Assembly: GCA_016839845.1 (NCBI GenBank)
Contig: JAEOTL010000221.1
Coordinates: 1-46,327 of the forward strand
Source of the DNA: Promethearchaeota archaeon
Lineage (GTDB): Archaea > Asgardarchaeota > Lokiarchaeia > Sigynarchaeales > SOKP01
Reading direction: 5' to 3'
DNA length: 46,327 nt
The notes beneath the pieces are model-generated. The model searched no databases and was not told the origin of the DNA. It worked only from the letters and a program-made list of their open reading frames with translations. Below, one piece after another: positions 37,306-45,812 of the stretch; the stretch's first letter is position 1, and the number at the start of each line of letters is the position of its first letter. A program made the translations under genes and the position numbers.

Positions 37306-38541
37306 TTATTTTTTTCCGAGTTTTTCAATTGCAGAATCAATCATTTGAAGTTTAGTAGAATATTTTTCCATTAACTCGGCAAATTTATCAACTTCTATTT
37401 CATTACTTTCTTTCAGTAATTTTAATTCGTTAATCGTTCGAACAACACCTGCCTTTTGATCAATGAGCTTTTCTTTTTTGCTGTAGGGTATTTTTTCTTC
37501 TAATTTTTTGCGTTGATATGTTTTAAACCTTTTAATGTTTAAATCCTTTGGTACAAATTTAGTGAGGTATATGATATTTTTGGGAACAAATGGTGCCAAA
37601 TTCTCAGGAATTATAATGATTGGTTCAGGATCCTGTATTTTTTTAATATCATCGTATTCAAGCTGTTCTACTTCAGTTGATCTAAAATTATCCTCTACTA
37701 TTGATAAATTAAGTTCAACATTTTCCTTTTCTTCTGGTGAAAGTTGAAGATTTTCAAGCATTTCCACCCAGATATCTTTAGATTTTAAATAATACCACAA
37801 CGCTTTTTGTTGGAGTCTTTTTACTTTATCTTTGTTTATGTTCGTTATCGATGATTCCAATGAAGCACGTGCTTTTAGAAAACAAGCTTTCCCCATATCG
37901 TAATGAAACTGTGCTCTTATCTGTTGTTTCTTCTTTTCTTCATGTTGTTTTAAATAAAATAATCTCTTTGATAATGAACTGAGACCAGCATATAATTTAG
38001 AAGCAAAATAGATATTATTATTAGTCTCCTCGCGCAAAGCAGCAATACTTTGGGCAATTACTCTAGTTTCTTCTGAATTTAATTCTAAATTCTCAGCAGC
38101 GAGGGTGATCCCACGATCTTTTTGACTTGTTGTAGCAGCACTAAAATACGCTGCAGTTTTGTACGTCTTACTACTCTCGGTCATTGCGATTATTGCATTT
38201 TCCCATTCTTGATCTCCTTCATACTTTTCAGAGAGTTGAGAGTATGCTCGGGCCATTACCCATAGTACACGAGAACACTCGAACATAATATCATTTATCT
38301 CAATTTCATTGCTAGTTTGAGGATCTTGAAAAGATTTTGTTATATCTAAGTTATCTAAGATTTCCGTATGATTTTCGTGCTGGTAATTTCTATTTAAAAT
38401 TTTTGTATACTCTAAAACAAGGTTAAGATCATCAAGGTTAAAATATTCGTCTTCTTTTTCTATTGCATCTTCAATATGCTTTATTTTATAATGGAGGTAT
38501 CTTATTCTTTGCATTACCTCTTCTGGAAAAAAAGTCATCAT
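37306..38541 (-). CDS. Helical protein resembling a BRO1 domain, with C-terminal coiled-coil hairpin
   Basis: 411 residues; start ATG 38541 (a second ATG and a TTG adjoin), with AGGT just upstream. Residues about 85-265 are long helices with small and aromatic residues spaced as in BRO1/ALIX domains: 'FECSRVLWVMARAYSQLSEK', then 'NAIIAMTESSKTYKTAAYFSAA', 'AQSIAALREE' with 'IYFASKLYAGLSSL', and 'ALWYYLKSKDIW'. Residues 355-411 form a helical hairpin with a short acidic turn, similar in length to ESCRT-I steadiness-box hairpins and many coiled-coil linkers. No zinc motif and no membrane helix. A TPR-like or MIT-like protein is the alternative. Partner unknown; the ESCRT link is inferred. Confidence 0.6.
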   Translation of the reverse strand: MMTFFPEEVMQRIRYLHYKIKHIEDAIEKEDEYFNLDDLNLVLEYTKILNRNYQHENHTEILDNLDITKSFQDPQTSNEIEINDIMFECSRVLWVMARAYSQLSEKYEGDQEWENAIIAMTESSKTYKTAAYFSAATTSQKDRGITLAAENLELNSEETRVIAQSIAALREETNNNIYFASKLYAGLSSLSKRLFYLKQHEEKKKQQIRAQFHYDMGKACFLKARASLESSITNINKDKVKRLQQKALWYYLKSKDIWVEMLENLQLSPEEKENVELNLSIVEDNFRSTEVEQLEYDDIKKIQDPEPIIIIPENLAPFVPKNIIYLTKFVPKDLNIKRFKTYQRKKLEEKIPYSKKEKLIDQKAGVVRTINELKLLKESNEIEVDKFAELMEKYSTKLQMIDSAIEKLGKK

Positions 38542-38667
38542 CAAAACCTAAAGTTTTTGTTAAAGTTAAGTTAATTAAAATTATTTAACCATCATTTTAA
38601 AACTAATCTATAAAAATAGTTTTGTGAGATTTATTATAATCTAATAAAAGTGTTTGTAACGTGTACA

Positions 38668-39963
38668 ATGGGTAATCATATCTTCATATTTGAGTTTGTC
38701 TCCGGAGGGGGTTTTAGTAGAGCAGAAATTCCAATCTCTCTTTTCTGTGAAGGTTTTGGTATGCTAAGATCAATAATCCTAGATTTTAAATCCCTTGGTT
38801 TTGAAATTAGCACCTTGTTAGATCACAGAATTTCTCATCTTTCCAAATATCTTCCATGTGATCATATGAAAATAATAAATTCCCATGAAACTCACCTTAA
38901 AAAATATAAGGAATTCGTTCGAGACACTAAATATTCATTTGTTATTGCTCCAGAAACATCTAATATTCTTTATAATTTAACTCAGATCGTGAAAAATTAT
39001 GATAAAATTTGCTTAAGTTCTAATTTAGAAGGAATTAAAATAGGAACATCCAAATTAGATTCTTATAACTTTCTACGACATAATAAAATTTCTACACCGA
39101 AAACATTTTTAATTCCACTTAAGAGAAAAACGTTGGATAAAGATTTCATAATTCAAAAATTCAAATCTCTACAAAGATCGGTAGTAATTAAGCCCGAGGA
39201 TGGTGTGGGTGCGGAATCCATTTTTTACTTCGAATCAATTCAACAGATTGAGCAATTTTTCCAGGAACATGAACATAAAATCGAAGGGGGAAGAAGATTC
39301 ATACTTCAGGAATATATAGACGGTAATGACTTAAGTGCATCAATAATAATACTTTCGACCAAGACTCCAATCTTATTAAGTATTAACTCTCAAAATGTAC
39401 GCATTAAAACCTTTCCTCTTAAATCTGAATATTTAGGAGGGTATTCACCCTTTGAAAATTTTGAAGAAATAAAGAAGCATTTTTTACGCTCACTAGAGAA
39501 AATTAACTTTACCGGATTCAGGGGGTATTTTGGTCTTGATTTTATACTCACCAATGATTCGGAATTTAATTTTATTGAAATTAATCCAAGATTAACGACT
39601 TCATATATTGGATTAAGAAATGTAATTAATCAGAATCCTGCACAAATTATTGTAGATTCATTTTTTAATCGTTGGCAACCTGGTGAAATCTCCTATAAGG
39701 GATTTTCACTCTTTTTAAGAATAGATATGATATATCAAGGACCCTTGATGAATATAGAGTTTAGTGGCCAAGAAGAGTTAGTGAGTAAAATACCCGAAAT
39801 AATAACACCGCCAATTTCTCTTGATGATTCAAACAATTATTCATGTTTCATCGCAACAACCACTAAAGATTTACCATCCTCCCATAGAAGAGTGGAAGAA
39901 ATAATCCAAATTTTGGAAAGATTTAACTTTAAAATTGTTAAAGGAAGGTTAGTAGAATTATAG
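38668..39963 (+). CDS. ATP-grasp ligase, MfnD-like
   Basis: 431 residues from ATG 38668; GTG 38650 is an alternative, but the family begins just before the first strand, as here ('HIFIFEFVSGGGFS'). 'LFCEGFGMLRSIILDFKSLGFEI' matches the N-terminus of MfnD (tyramine-glutamate ligase, COG1821). ATP-grasp signatures are 'VVIKPEDGVGAESIF' (phosphate loop), 'FILQEYIDGNDLSASI', 'GFRGYFGLDFIL' and 'FIEINPRLTTSYIGL' (metal ligands Glu and Asn). It joins an amine to a carboxylate with ATP. Whether the product is a methanofuran-type cofactor cannot be told. Its 3' end overlaps the convergent next gene by 26 bp. Confidence 0.85.
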   Translation: MGNHIFIFEFVSGGGFSRAEIPISLFCEGFGMLRSIILDFKSLGFEISTLLDHRISHLSKYLPCDHMKIINSHETHLKKYKEFVRDTKYSFVIAPETSNILYNLTQIVKNYDKICLSSNLEGIKIGTSKLDSYNFLRHNKISTPKTFLIPLKRKTLDKDFIIQKFKSLQRSVVIKPEDGVGAESIFYFESIQQIEQFFQEHEHKIEGGRRFILQEYIDGNDLSASIIILSTKTPILLSINSQNVRIKTFPLKSEYLGGYSPFENFEEIKKHFLRSLEKINFTGFRGYFGLDFILTNDSEFNFIEINPRLTTSYIGLRNVINQNPAQIIVDSFFNRWQPGEISYKGFSLFLRIDMIYQGPLMNIEFSGQEELVSKIPEIITPPISLDDSNNYSCFIATTTKDLPSSHRRVEEIIQILERFNFKIVKGRLVEL

Positions 39964-40747
39964 TAAAGCCACTATAATGAAGCAATAGAGTAAAAATTAA
40001 GCTACTCTCAATTTTCAATCCTTTCTTTACACTTAAACTATATGATAATAACCACAGGGACCATACTTGGAAGACAATCATTAAAATATTATCTAATAGA
40101 TTTATACTACTAAGAATTATTAATCCTGATGCCTCAAATACAAAATGTAATATCAAATAAATTACCATTGGAAACTGAATAATCCCAAAGGATGTGAAAA
40201 GATTTATAGTATTTTCCTTCTTGTTATAGAAGAACCGAGTAACACCCTCAATAATAATAAAGAAAAAAAAGAAATTCAGCATAAAACTTAGGTTACTGAG
40301 AGTTTTATAAAATAAACTTGTATTTTCACTGCTTAAATCAACAAAAAACAAGAGTATAGATGTGAATCCACTCAGGTTACACAAAATCAAACCAAGAACT
40401 ATTATCCCAATTGATAACAATATGGTAATAATTCTATCTCTTTTATTAAAAACTATGAATCGCTTAGCTGTTATCCGCATCATCTTTCTCAATATTGGAG
40501 ATTTAAACTCTCTCTGGGGAGTATTAATTGTTTCAATATTGTCTTTTAATGAATTATAAGCATACAATCCTAAGTCTTTTAAGTAGTACTTTTTATCTTC
40601 TTTTTGTTCAATTAATCCAGATAAAGTTTCAAGATGGTGATAAATTGTTCCCGTACTCACTTTTAATTCATTTTTTAATTGAGTAAATGATGTGAACTCG
40701 TTTTCTCCTATTATTGTGATTATTTTTCTACGGATCTCATGACTCAA
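39938..40747 (-). CDS. Winged-helix regulator with membrane domain, start region irregular
   Basis: At least 269 residues as read from TTG 40747. The N-terminus is a winged helix of ArsR/HTH_20 type: 'SHEIRRKIITIIGENEFTSFTQLKNELKVSTGTIYHHLETLSGLI'. Five hydrophobic helices follow (about 107-128, 148-172, 190-215, 220-243, 250-268). Membrane-tethered transcription regulator is inferred. The TTG start would clip the helix-turn-helix domain. In the same frame 24 coding-like codons lie upstream without ATG/GTG/TTG, while an ATG at 40826 that overlaps the previous gene's stop (TAATG) and follows a GGAGG site is in another frame. A +1 shift after four codons would join them. Confidence 0.75.
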   Translation of the reverse strand: MSHEIRRKIITIIGENEFTSFTQLKNELKVSTGTIYHHLETLSGLIEQKEDKKYYLKDLGLYAYNSLKDNIETINTPQREFKSPILRKMMRITAKRFIVFNKRDRIITILLSIGIIVLGLILCNLSGFTSILLFFVDLSSENTSLFYKTLSNLSFMLNFFFFFIIIEGVTRFFYNKKENTINLFTSFGIIQFPMVIYLILHFVFEASGLIILSSINLLDNILMIVFQVWSLWLLSYSLSVKKGLKIESSLIFTLLLHYSGFTIILLTFL

Positions 40748-40825
40748 AGCATAATAAAAATTAGATTCCGCGTCAACACCTTTTATTATTTTCTTATCTT
40801 TTTCATCTTTATTACTGATTGCTCA

Positions 40826-41245
40826 TTAACCTCCTGATTCTTTATCTACTACCGTTAAAACATAAATTAGATTAATAATAATTAATAGAAAGCCAAAAAC
40901 TCCTAGATAAAGACCCGCACCCGCTTCAGGGAAGAAAGCTATAACTTCTGAAATATAAAAAATAAAAAAGAGAAGTTGAAATCCCAATCCCAAGAATGAA
41001 AGTATAACAAATTTAATTCTTAATTCAATTTTGTAAATAATTAATCCACTTGCTATCAAGCAGATGATTCCAGATATTATCGGAAATAGAAAGAGAAATG
41101 AATCTCCAATTTGTCCTAAGGTGAAGATAACATATAATTCAATTAAATTTTCGTCTGAAAACCAAGGAAAAAATTCAGAAAGTATTAGGAGAATTGGACC
41201 AATCAATATAAGTAATTGGATATTAAGAAATCGTTTGAATTCCAT
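40826..41245 (-). CDS. Four-TM membrane protein, function unknown
   Basis: 139 residues with four hydrophobic helices at about 10-27, 48-72, 78-103 and 108-132, and short loops. ATG start at 41245; the stop TAA at 40826-40828 overlaps an ATG on the same strand. It is placed directly before the membrane-bound winged-helix regulator, so the two are probably co-transcribed, perhaps as a sensor-regulator pair. Confidence 0.7.
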   Translation of the reverse strand: MEFKRFLNIQLLILIGPILLILSEFFPWFSDENLIELYVIFTLGQIGDSFLFLFPIISGIICLIASGLIIYKIELRIKFVILSFLGLGFQLLFFIFYISEVIAFFPEAGAGLYLGVFGFLLIIINLIYVLTVVDKESGG

Positions 41246-41378
41246 TCACAATCAATTTATTCTTTTTAATAATTTTAAAAAACTATAAAAATTCGAAAAG
41301 AATAATATTAAAATAAATTCTAAAAATATTAATTTAACTTAGACATGTAATAAGTAAGTAAAATATTAGGTTAATCTT

Positions 41379-42770
41379 ATGAACGCTCAATTGGAGGCAG
41401 AAATTGAAACTGAATCACCACCTCTCTTTAATTATCTAAGACAGGAAATTCCCCTTGAAGATATTAAAGATTATGCGTCACCAAGAAGAATTCAATCGAT
41501 AGATTTTGTGAAAGGATTTGCCATCGTTTTTATTATATTGGCTCACACTGCTAGCGGGTGGCTAGATCCTGAATCTAGATATGTATACGGGATATTATTC
41601 ACATTACTTGATATTTTAGGACCATCCTTATTTGTTTTTCTCTCTGCTTTGAGTGTAATATTCAGTATAAAGAGGAAAGAAGGAATTTTACCTCAAAAAA
41701 TCATACGCAATCGTATTTTCACGAGAGGGATTGTGATGATTGTAATAGGGATGCTCACCAATATAGCTATTATTGAGGGCGGAGAATTTAAGATCGCGAT
41801 ATGGGGGTGGAATATTATCACGTTTTTAGGATTTTCTCAGATTTTCTCTTTTTATATTCTCAAATTAAGGAAAACTCGACGTATTTTAATAGGTATTTTG
41901 ATAATAATCTTGTCCCCCGTCTTAAGAGCACTAATATTTGAAGGAAAAGAAGCAGGGAATATAATTTTCGGTTTCTTGCATTATATAGTCACATCCCCCA
42001 CTCCTCATCTTACCCTTTTACCTTGGATTTCTATTAGTTTTATCTCCACGATTTTTGGTGAATATATTTTTGAAGCAATGAATAAGGGAACAGAAGATGC
42101 ATATACTGGATTGTTTAGGATTTTCTTTATTTGGGGGATAGTCTTAATATTAATTGGGATACTTTCCATTTTTCCGATTGGTTTAAATATCACGGATTGG
42201 CAACCTGGTTGGGCATTGCAAACATCAAGTTCTATTGAGCTATATGAGTATCCTCATCTGAGATTGCTAGACGTAGCTAATGATCAAAGTTTATTTGTAA
42301 TTCCGGGAATGCCTACCTTTTTGATCAGAGGTACTAGTGCAAATATGTTTTACAATCAAGGTTCAGCATTACTAATAATTTCAATATTCTTCTATTACAT
42401 CGACATAAAACATAAATCTACTAATATTGTTAAAATGTTAATTTATTATGGCAAAGTATCATTAAGTTTATTTTTAATCCATTTTCTATTTATCCCCTTA
42501 TTTATCGGACAATTTGGGATACCTCTATTTTTGACAATAGCTCTCTCTTACATCGGTTTTATGGGGGTATTCATGTATCTATGGATGGAATACGCAAAAG
42601 GTGTTGGTTCACCGGAATGGCTTATGGTACAATTCGGTAGAATTGGGCAAAAATCGGGTGAAGCTGTAAAGAAAACGTCGATAACAGTTTATAAAAAAAT
42701 TAAAAAGGAAGGAGTCGAGAGAATGGAAGAATTCATGAAAAGGCTAAGTAAGGATGATGAAAAAGAGTAA
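41379..42770 (+). CDS. Membrane acyltransferase, HGSNAT/DUF1624-like (copy 1)
   Basis: 463 residues, about ten membrane helices. 'RIQSIDFVKGFAIVFIILAHTASGWLD' (about 35-61) gives the R-x-x-SIDF-KG motif and the His of helix 1 typical of heparan-alpha-glucosaminide acetyltransferase-like/DUF1624 proteins; 'GPSLFVFLSALSVIFSIKRK' follows in helix 2. Such enzymes transfer acetyl or other acyl groups across a membrane to sugars. The C-terminal 50 residues are a basic helical cytosolic tail absent from its paralogue at 44256. AGG precedes the ATG. Two genes away from the paralogue, with a GT87 gene between. Confidence 0.85.
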   Translation: MNAQLEAEIETESPPLFNYLRQEIPLEDIKDYASPRRIQSIDFVKGFAIVFIILAHTASGWLDPESRYVYGILFTLLDILGPSLFVFLSALSVIFSIKRKEGILPQKIIRNRIFTRGIVMIVIGMLTNIAIIEGGEFKIAIWGWNIITFLGFSQIFSFYILKLRKTRRILIGILIIILSPVLRALIFEGKEAGNIIFGFLHYIVTSPTPHLTLLPWISISFISTIFGEYIFEAMNKGTEDAYTGLFRIFFIWGIVLILIGILSIFPIGLNITDWQPGWALQTSSSIELYEYPHLRLLDVANDQSLFVIPGMPTFLIRGTSANMFYNQGSALLIISIFFYYIDIKHKSTNIVKMLIYYGKVSLSLFLIHFLFIPLFIGQFGIPLFLTIALSYIGFMGVFMYLWMEYAKGVGSPEWLMVQFGRIGQKSGEAVKKTSITVYKKIKKEGVERMEEFMKRLSKDDEKE

Positions 42771-42861
42771 ATTCATCATTGTTCCTCAATATTTTTTAAC
42801 TTTCTATGATTAATACACAACTAATTACCTAAGGCTCTTAAAGATTACAATTAAAAAACAT

Positions 42862-44142
42862 ATGAATAACACTCAAAGATTTTTTATTCTCGCGATAATA
42901 ATTAATGGGCTTTATTTAGTCATCACATTCATTTTCTTTTATTTTTTAGATAGTTTTTTAATGAGCAGTGATAACACTGATTATTTAACATTTCATAATG
43001 CCGGGTTGATTGCTGTCAATGATTTACCGAAGTTGTATGACCCTTCCCTATATTTATTCCCTTTCAGGTACCTCCCTCTCGCGGCTTACTTTTTCACACC
43101 GTTCTCATTATTAGGACTCGAATTGGGTTATTTTTTCTATCAAATATTTAACTTCTTTCTCAATTTTGTGATCATCTACCTAATTTACAGAATATTTTTG
43201 TTTTATAGAAATCAAAATTTGGATAGTACCAAACATATTGATTCATACAATTTAAAATACATTTTCAGTGAGCCCGAGAATAAATCCTTACTACACCATG
43301 GCTCGATCTATCTCCTTATGCTCCCTCAATTTATGAATTATTTCTTAGGCCAAATAAATGTAATCGTATTAATTTTAGTTCTTACATCCTTTTTGTTTTT
43401 ATTGAAAGGAGGTAATAGAAATGATTTTTTGGGAGGCTTGATGTTAGGACTTGGAATTCTCTTTAAACCAACCTTAGCTCTAATAATCCCCTTTATAATT
43501 CCCATTGGCTTTGACAAATTACATAGAAAATTAACACTCCAATTTAAAAAAATGATATTACGACTTAGCGGTCCTGTAATCTTAGTTCTCTTCTCTGGAT
43601 TGATTTTCTTAGCTTATCCCCAGATGTTAAATGATTTTATTGATGTCAATCTTGCAGGAGACTATATATATACCACAGGAAGTGGTCTGGAAATTAATCC
43701 TTCTTTCAGTCTAACAAGGATAATCCTAATTCTCTTCGAAGTAATTGGGCTCAATATTAATGGATTTCTAATTATGTCGCTGGTAACCCTGATTGTTTTG
43801 ATCCCTATGTTTATACTTTTTATATTTTCTTCAAACCAATCAAATAAATTAATGATAGGTTTTCTTTCAGGTATTTCTGTTATGTTACTTGTTTATTTTG
43901 ACTCATGGCCACATCATCTTGTTGTGTTGGCACCATTTATGATAATATTCATCCTTTTAAACAAAAATTTTAAACATCTTAAGTTGTTTAAATACGTTTA
44001 CTATTTATTAACGAATTTATCGTTAGTCTTCTGGGGGATATATTTTCTTACATTTGAGTTTTTCCCATTCAATATCGGGGGTCTCATTTTCCTCCTTCTG
44101 CTCTATTATAATTTAACTATTTTCTTAAAAAAAAAAGATTGA
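42862..44142 (+). CDS. GT87-type glycosyltransferase (DUF2029)
   Basis: 426 residues with about ten membrane helices. The large first extracellular loop has 'DYLTFHNAGLIAVNDLPKLYDPSLYLFPFRYLPLAAYFFTPF', with the Asp and YDP motifs of polyprenol-phosphate-sugar dependent mannosyltransferases (GT87). 'LGQINVIVLILVLTSFLFLLKGGNRNDFLGGLMLGLGILFKPTLAL' (about 157-203) is the second family motif. It probably adds sugars to an external lipid or glycan on the cell surface. ATG start. It lies between two acyltransferase genes. Confidence 0.88.
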   Translation: MNNTQRFFILAIIINGLYLVITFIFFYFLDSFLMSSDNTDYLTFHNAGLIAVNDLPKLYDPSLYLFPFRYLPLAAYFFTPFSLLGLELGYFFYQIFNFFLNFVIIYLIYRIFLFYRNQNLDSTKHIDSYNLKYIFSEPENKSLLHHGSIYLLMLPQFMNYFLGQINVIVLILVLTSFLFLLKGGNRNDFLGGLMLGLGILFKPTLALIIPFIIPIGFDKLHRKLTLQFKKMILRLSGPVILVLFSGLIFLAYPQMLNDFIDVNLAGDYIYTTGSGLEINPSFSLTRIILILFEVIGLNINGFLIMSLVTLIVLIPMFILFIFSSNQSNKLMIGFLSGISVMLLVYFDSWPHHLVVLAPFMIIFILLNKNFKHLKLFKYVYYLLTNLSLVFWGIYFLTFEFFPFNIGGLIFLLLLYYNLTIFLKKKD

Positions 44143-44255
44143 GAGATTATCTCGTATAGCTAATTACTTATAGTTTTTTATAAATATTTAATTAGGAACT
44201 TATATTTTTCTTTTTTAATTTTAAAATTGAAATTTTTTGTTTTTGTTGATGAAAA

Positions 44256-45530
44256 TTGTCTAATCCCTCCAATAAAGCTCAAGAAGTAGAAACACAACCC
44301 ATAAGCAAGTATATTGAAGAAGAAATTCCTGTTGAAGCGTTAGAAGACTCAGATTCTCCAAAAAGGATAGCATCAATTGATTTTGTTAAGGGACTTGCCA
44401 TGGTATTTATCATATTAGCTCATGCAGCTTTCGCGTGGCTTGATGCTGAATGGCGACACGCATATGGGTTAGTGTTTGCGTTTTTGGATATATTAGGTCC
44501 AAGTTTATTTGTTTTTCTTTCTGCACTAAGCGTGGTTTTCAGCATTAAAAGAAAGAAGAAGACTACTTCGCATAAAGCTATACGTTCTCGTATACTAACA
44601 AGGGGGCTAGTTATAATGATCATCGGTGTAATTTTTAATCCTATGTCACTAATAACCTCCGGAGAAGGGAGTGTTGCTTTCCCACTTAATCTTTGGGGCT
44701 GGAATATCCTTATGTTTGTAGGATTTGCCCAAATTTTATCATATTATGCACTTAAATTTAGTAAAGTTGCTCGAGGTATAATCGGAATTATTATCATCTT
44801 CATCTCACCATTTTTACGAGAATTGCTTTATACTTTTAAAGTTGCTCCTGTAGGAGAATGGAATTTTCTTAGCATTGTTGATATTTTGCATTTTATAATT
44901 ACTTCCCCATTACCTCAAGTACCGCTTTTACCATACTTATCTATATGCTTTCTTTCTACGCTTTTCGGTGAGATGCTCTACGATGCAATGAATGGGCCAA
45001 AAGGAGCTTATAATAAACTCTATAAAAATTTTTTAAGGTGGGGTATTTTTTTGGTAGTAGTTGGGCTTATAATGGGATTTAGATTACTACCCGAAGCAGC
45101 TACTCAAACTGATTTTTGGAAAACAGAATACATTCATGTACAATTACTAAGAATCGCGAATCAACAGAATTATATTCACTATCCTGGGATATTAGATTTC
45201 ATGATTAGAGGGACATCATCAAATATGATATACAACCTTGGAGCTGCTCTGCTCTTAATTGCGGTCAGTTTTTACTATTTGGATATAAAAAAGAAGTCTA
45301 ACAATGTAATAAAGATGGTAATTTTTTATGGTACATCCAGTTTATCATTGTTTCTTATCCAATACATGTTTCTTCCGCTTTACCTTGGACAATTTCCAAT
45401 AACTTTCTTTTTTTTTCCAGTTGCAGGATATGCTGGATTTCTTGGGTTCCTAATGTATCTATGGATAAGATATTTCAAGGGGGTGGGTACTCCCGAATGG
45501 ATAATGACTCAGCTTGGGAAAAGGACTTAA
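44256..45530 (+). CDS. Membrane acyltransferase, HGSNAT/DUF1624-like (copy 2)
   Basis: 424 residues; paralogue of the protein at 41379. Shared motifs are 'RIASIDFVKGLAMVFIILAHAAFAWLD', 'DILGPSLFVFLSALSVVFSIKRK' and 'NLWGWNILMFVGFAQILS'; 'GTSSNMIYNLGAALL' matches 'GTSANMFYNQGSALL' of copy 1. The basic tail of copy 1 is missing, and the loop between helices 3 and 4 is longer. TTG start at 44256; an ATG nearby (44250) hits a stop after four codons and is not used. Role as for copy 1; the acceptor may be the glycan made by the adjacent GT87 protein. Confidence 0.85.
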   Translation: MSNPSNKAQEVETQPISKYIEEEIPVEALEDSDSPKRIASIDFVKGLAMVFIILAHAAFAWLDAEWRHAYGLVFAFLDILGPSLFVFLSALSVVFSIKRKKKTTSHKAIRSRILTRGLVIMIIGVIFNPMSLITSGEGSVAFPLNLWGWNILMFVGFAQILSYYALKFSKVARGIIGIIIIFISPFLRELLYTFKVAPVGEWNFLSIVDILHFIITSPLPQVPLLPYLSICFLSTLFGEMLYDAMNGPKGAYNKLYKNFLRWGIFLVVVGLIMGFRLLPEAATQTDFWKTEYIHVQLLRIANQQNYIHYPGILDFMIRGTSSNMIYNLGAALLLIAVSFYYLDIKKKSNNVIKMVIFYGTSSLSLFLIQYMFLPLYLGQFPITFFFFPVAGYAGFLGFLMYLWIRYFKGVGTPEWIMTQLGKRT

Positions 45531-45812
45531 AATAAATAAGGAAATCATTAAAAAAGAAAAAAGATCATTGTTGGATATATAAGCATTGCATCCAAAAAAA
45601 TTAACAAAGAAGAATGAAAACATAAAAAATTGGCTAACGCTTATTTGCTTGTTAAGTAAATATATAAATATCGGAGAAGAATAATATTTTAAATAACAAA
45701 TAAGTGAATTTTTTATTACTATAATACATTAAGTTCATATTAAGTAATTTAATATAAATTGTAAATTTTAAGGAAATAAATTTAATAGTATTTTCAAACA
45801 AGGAGTCAGATT

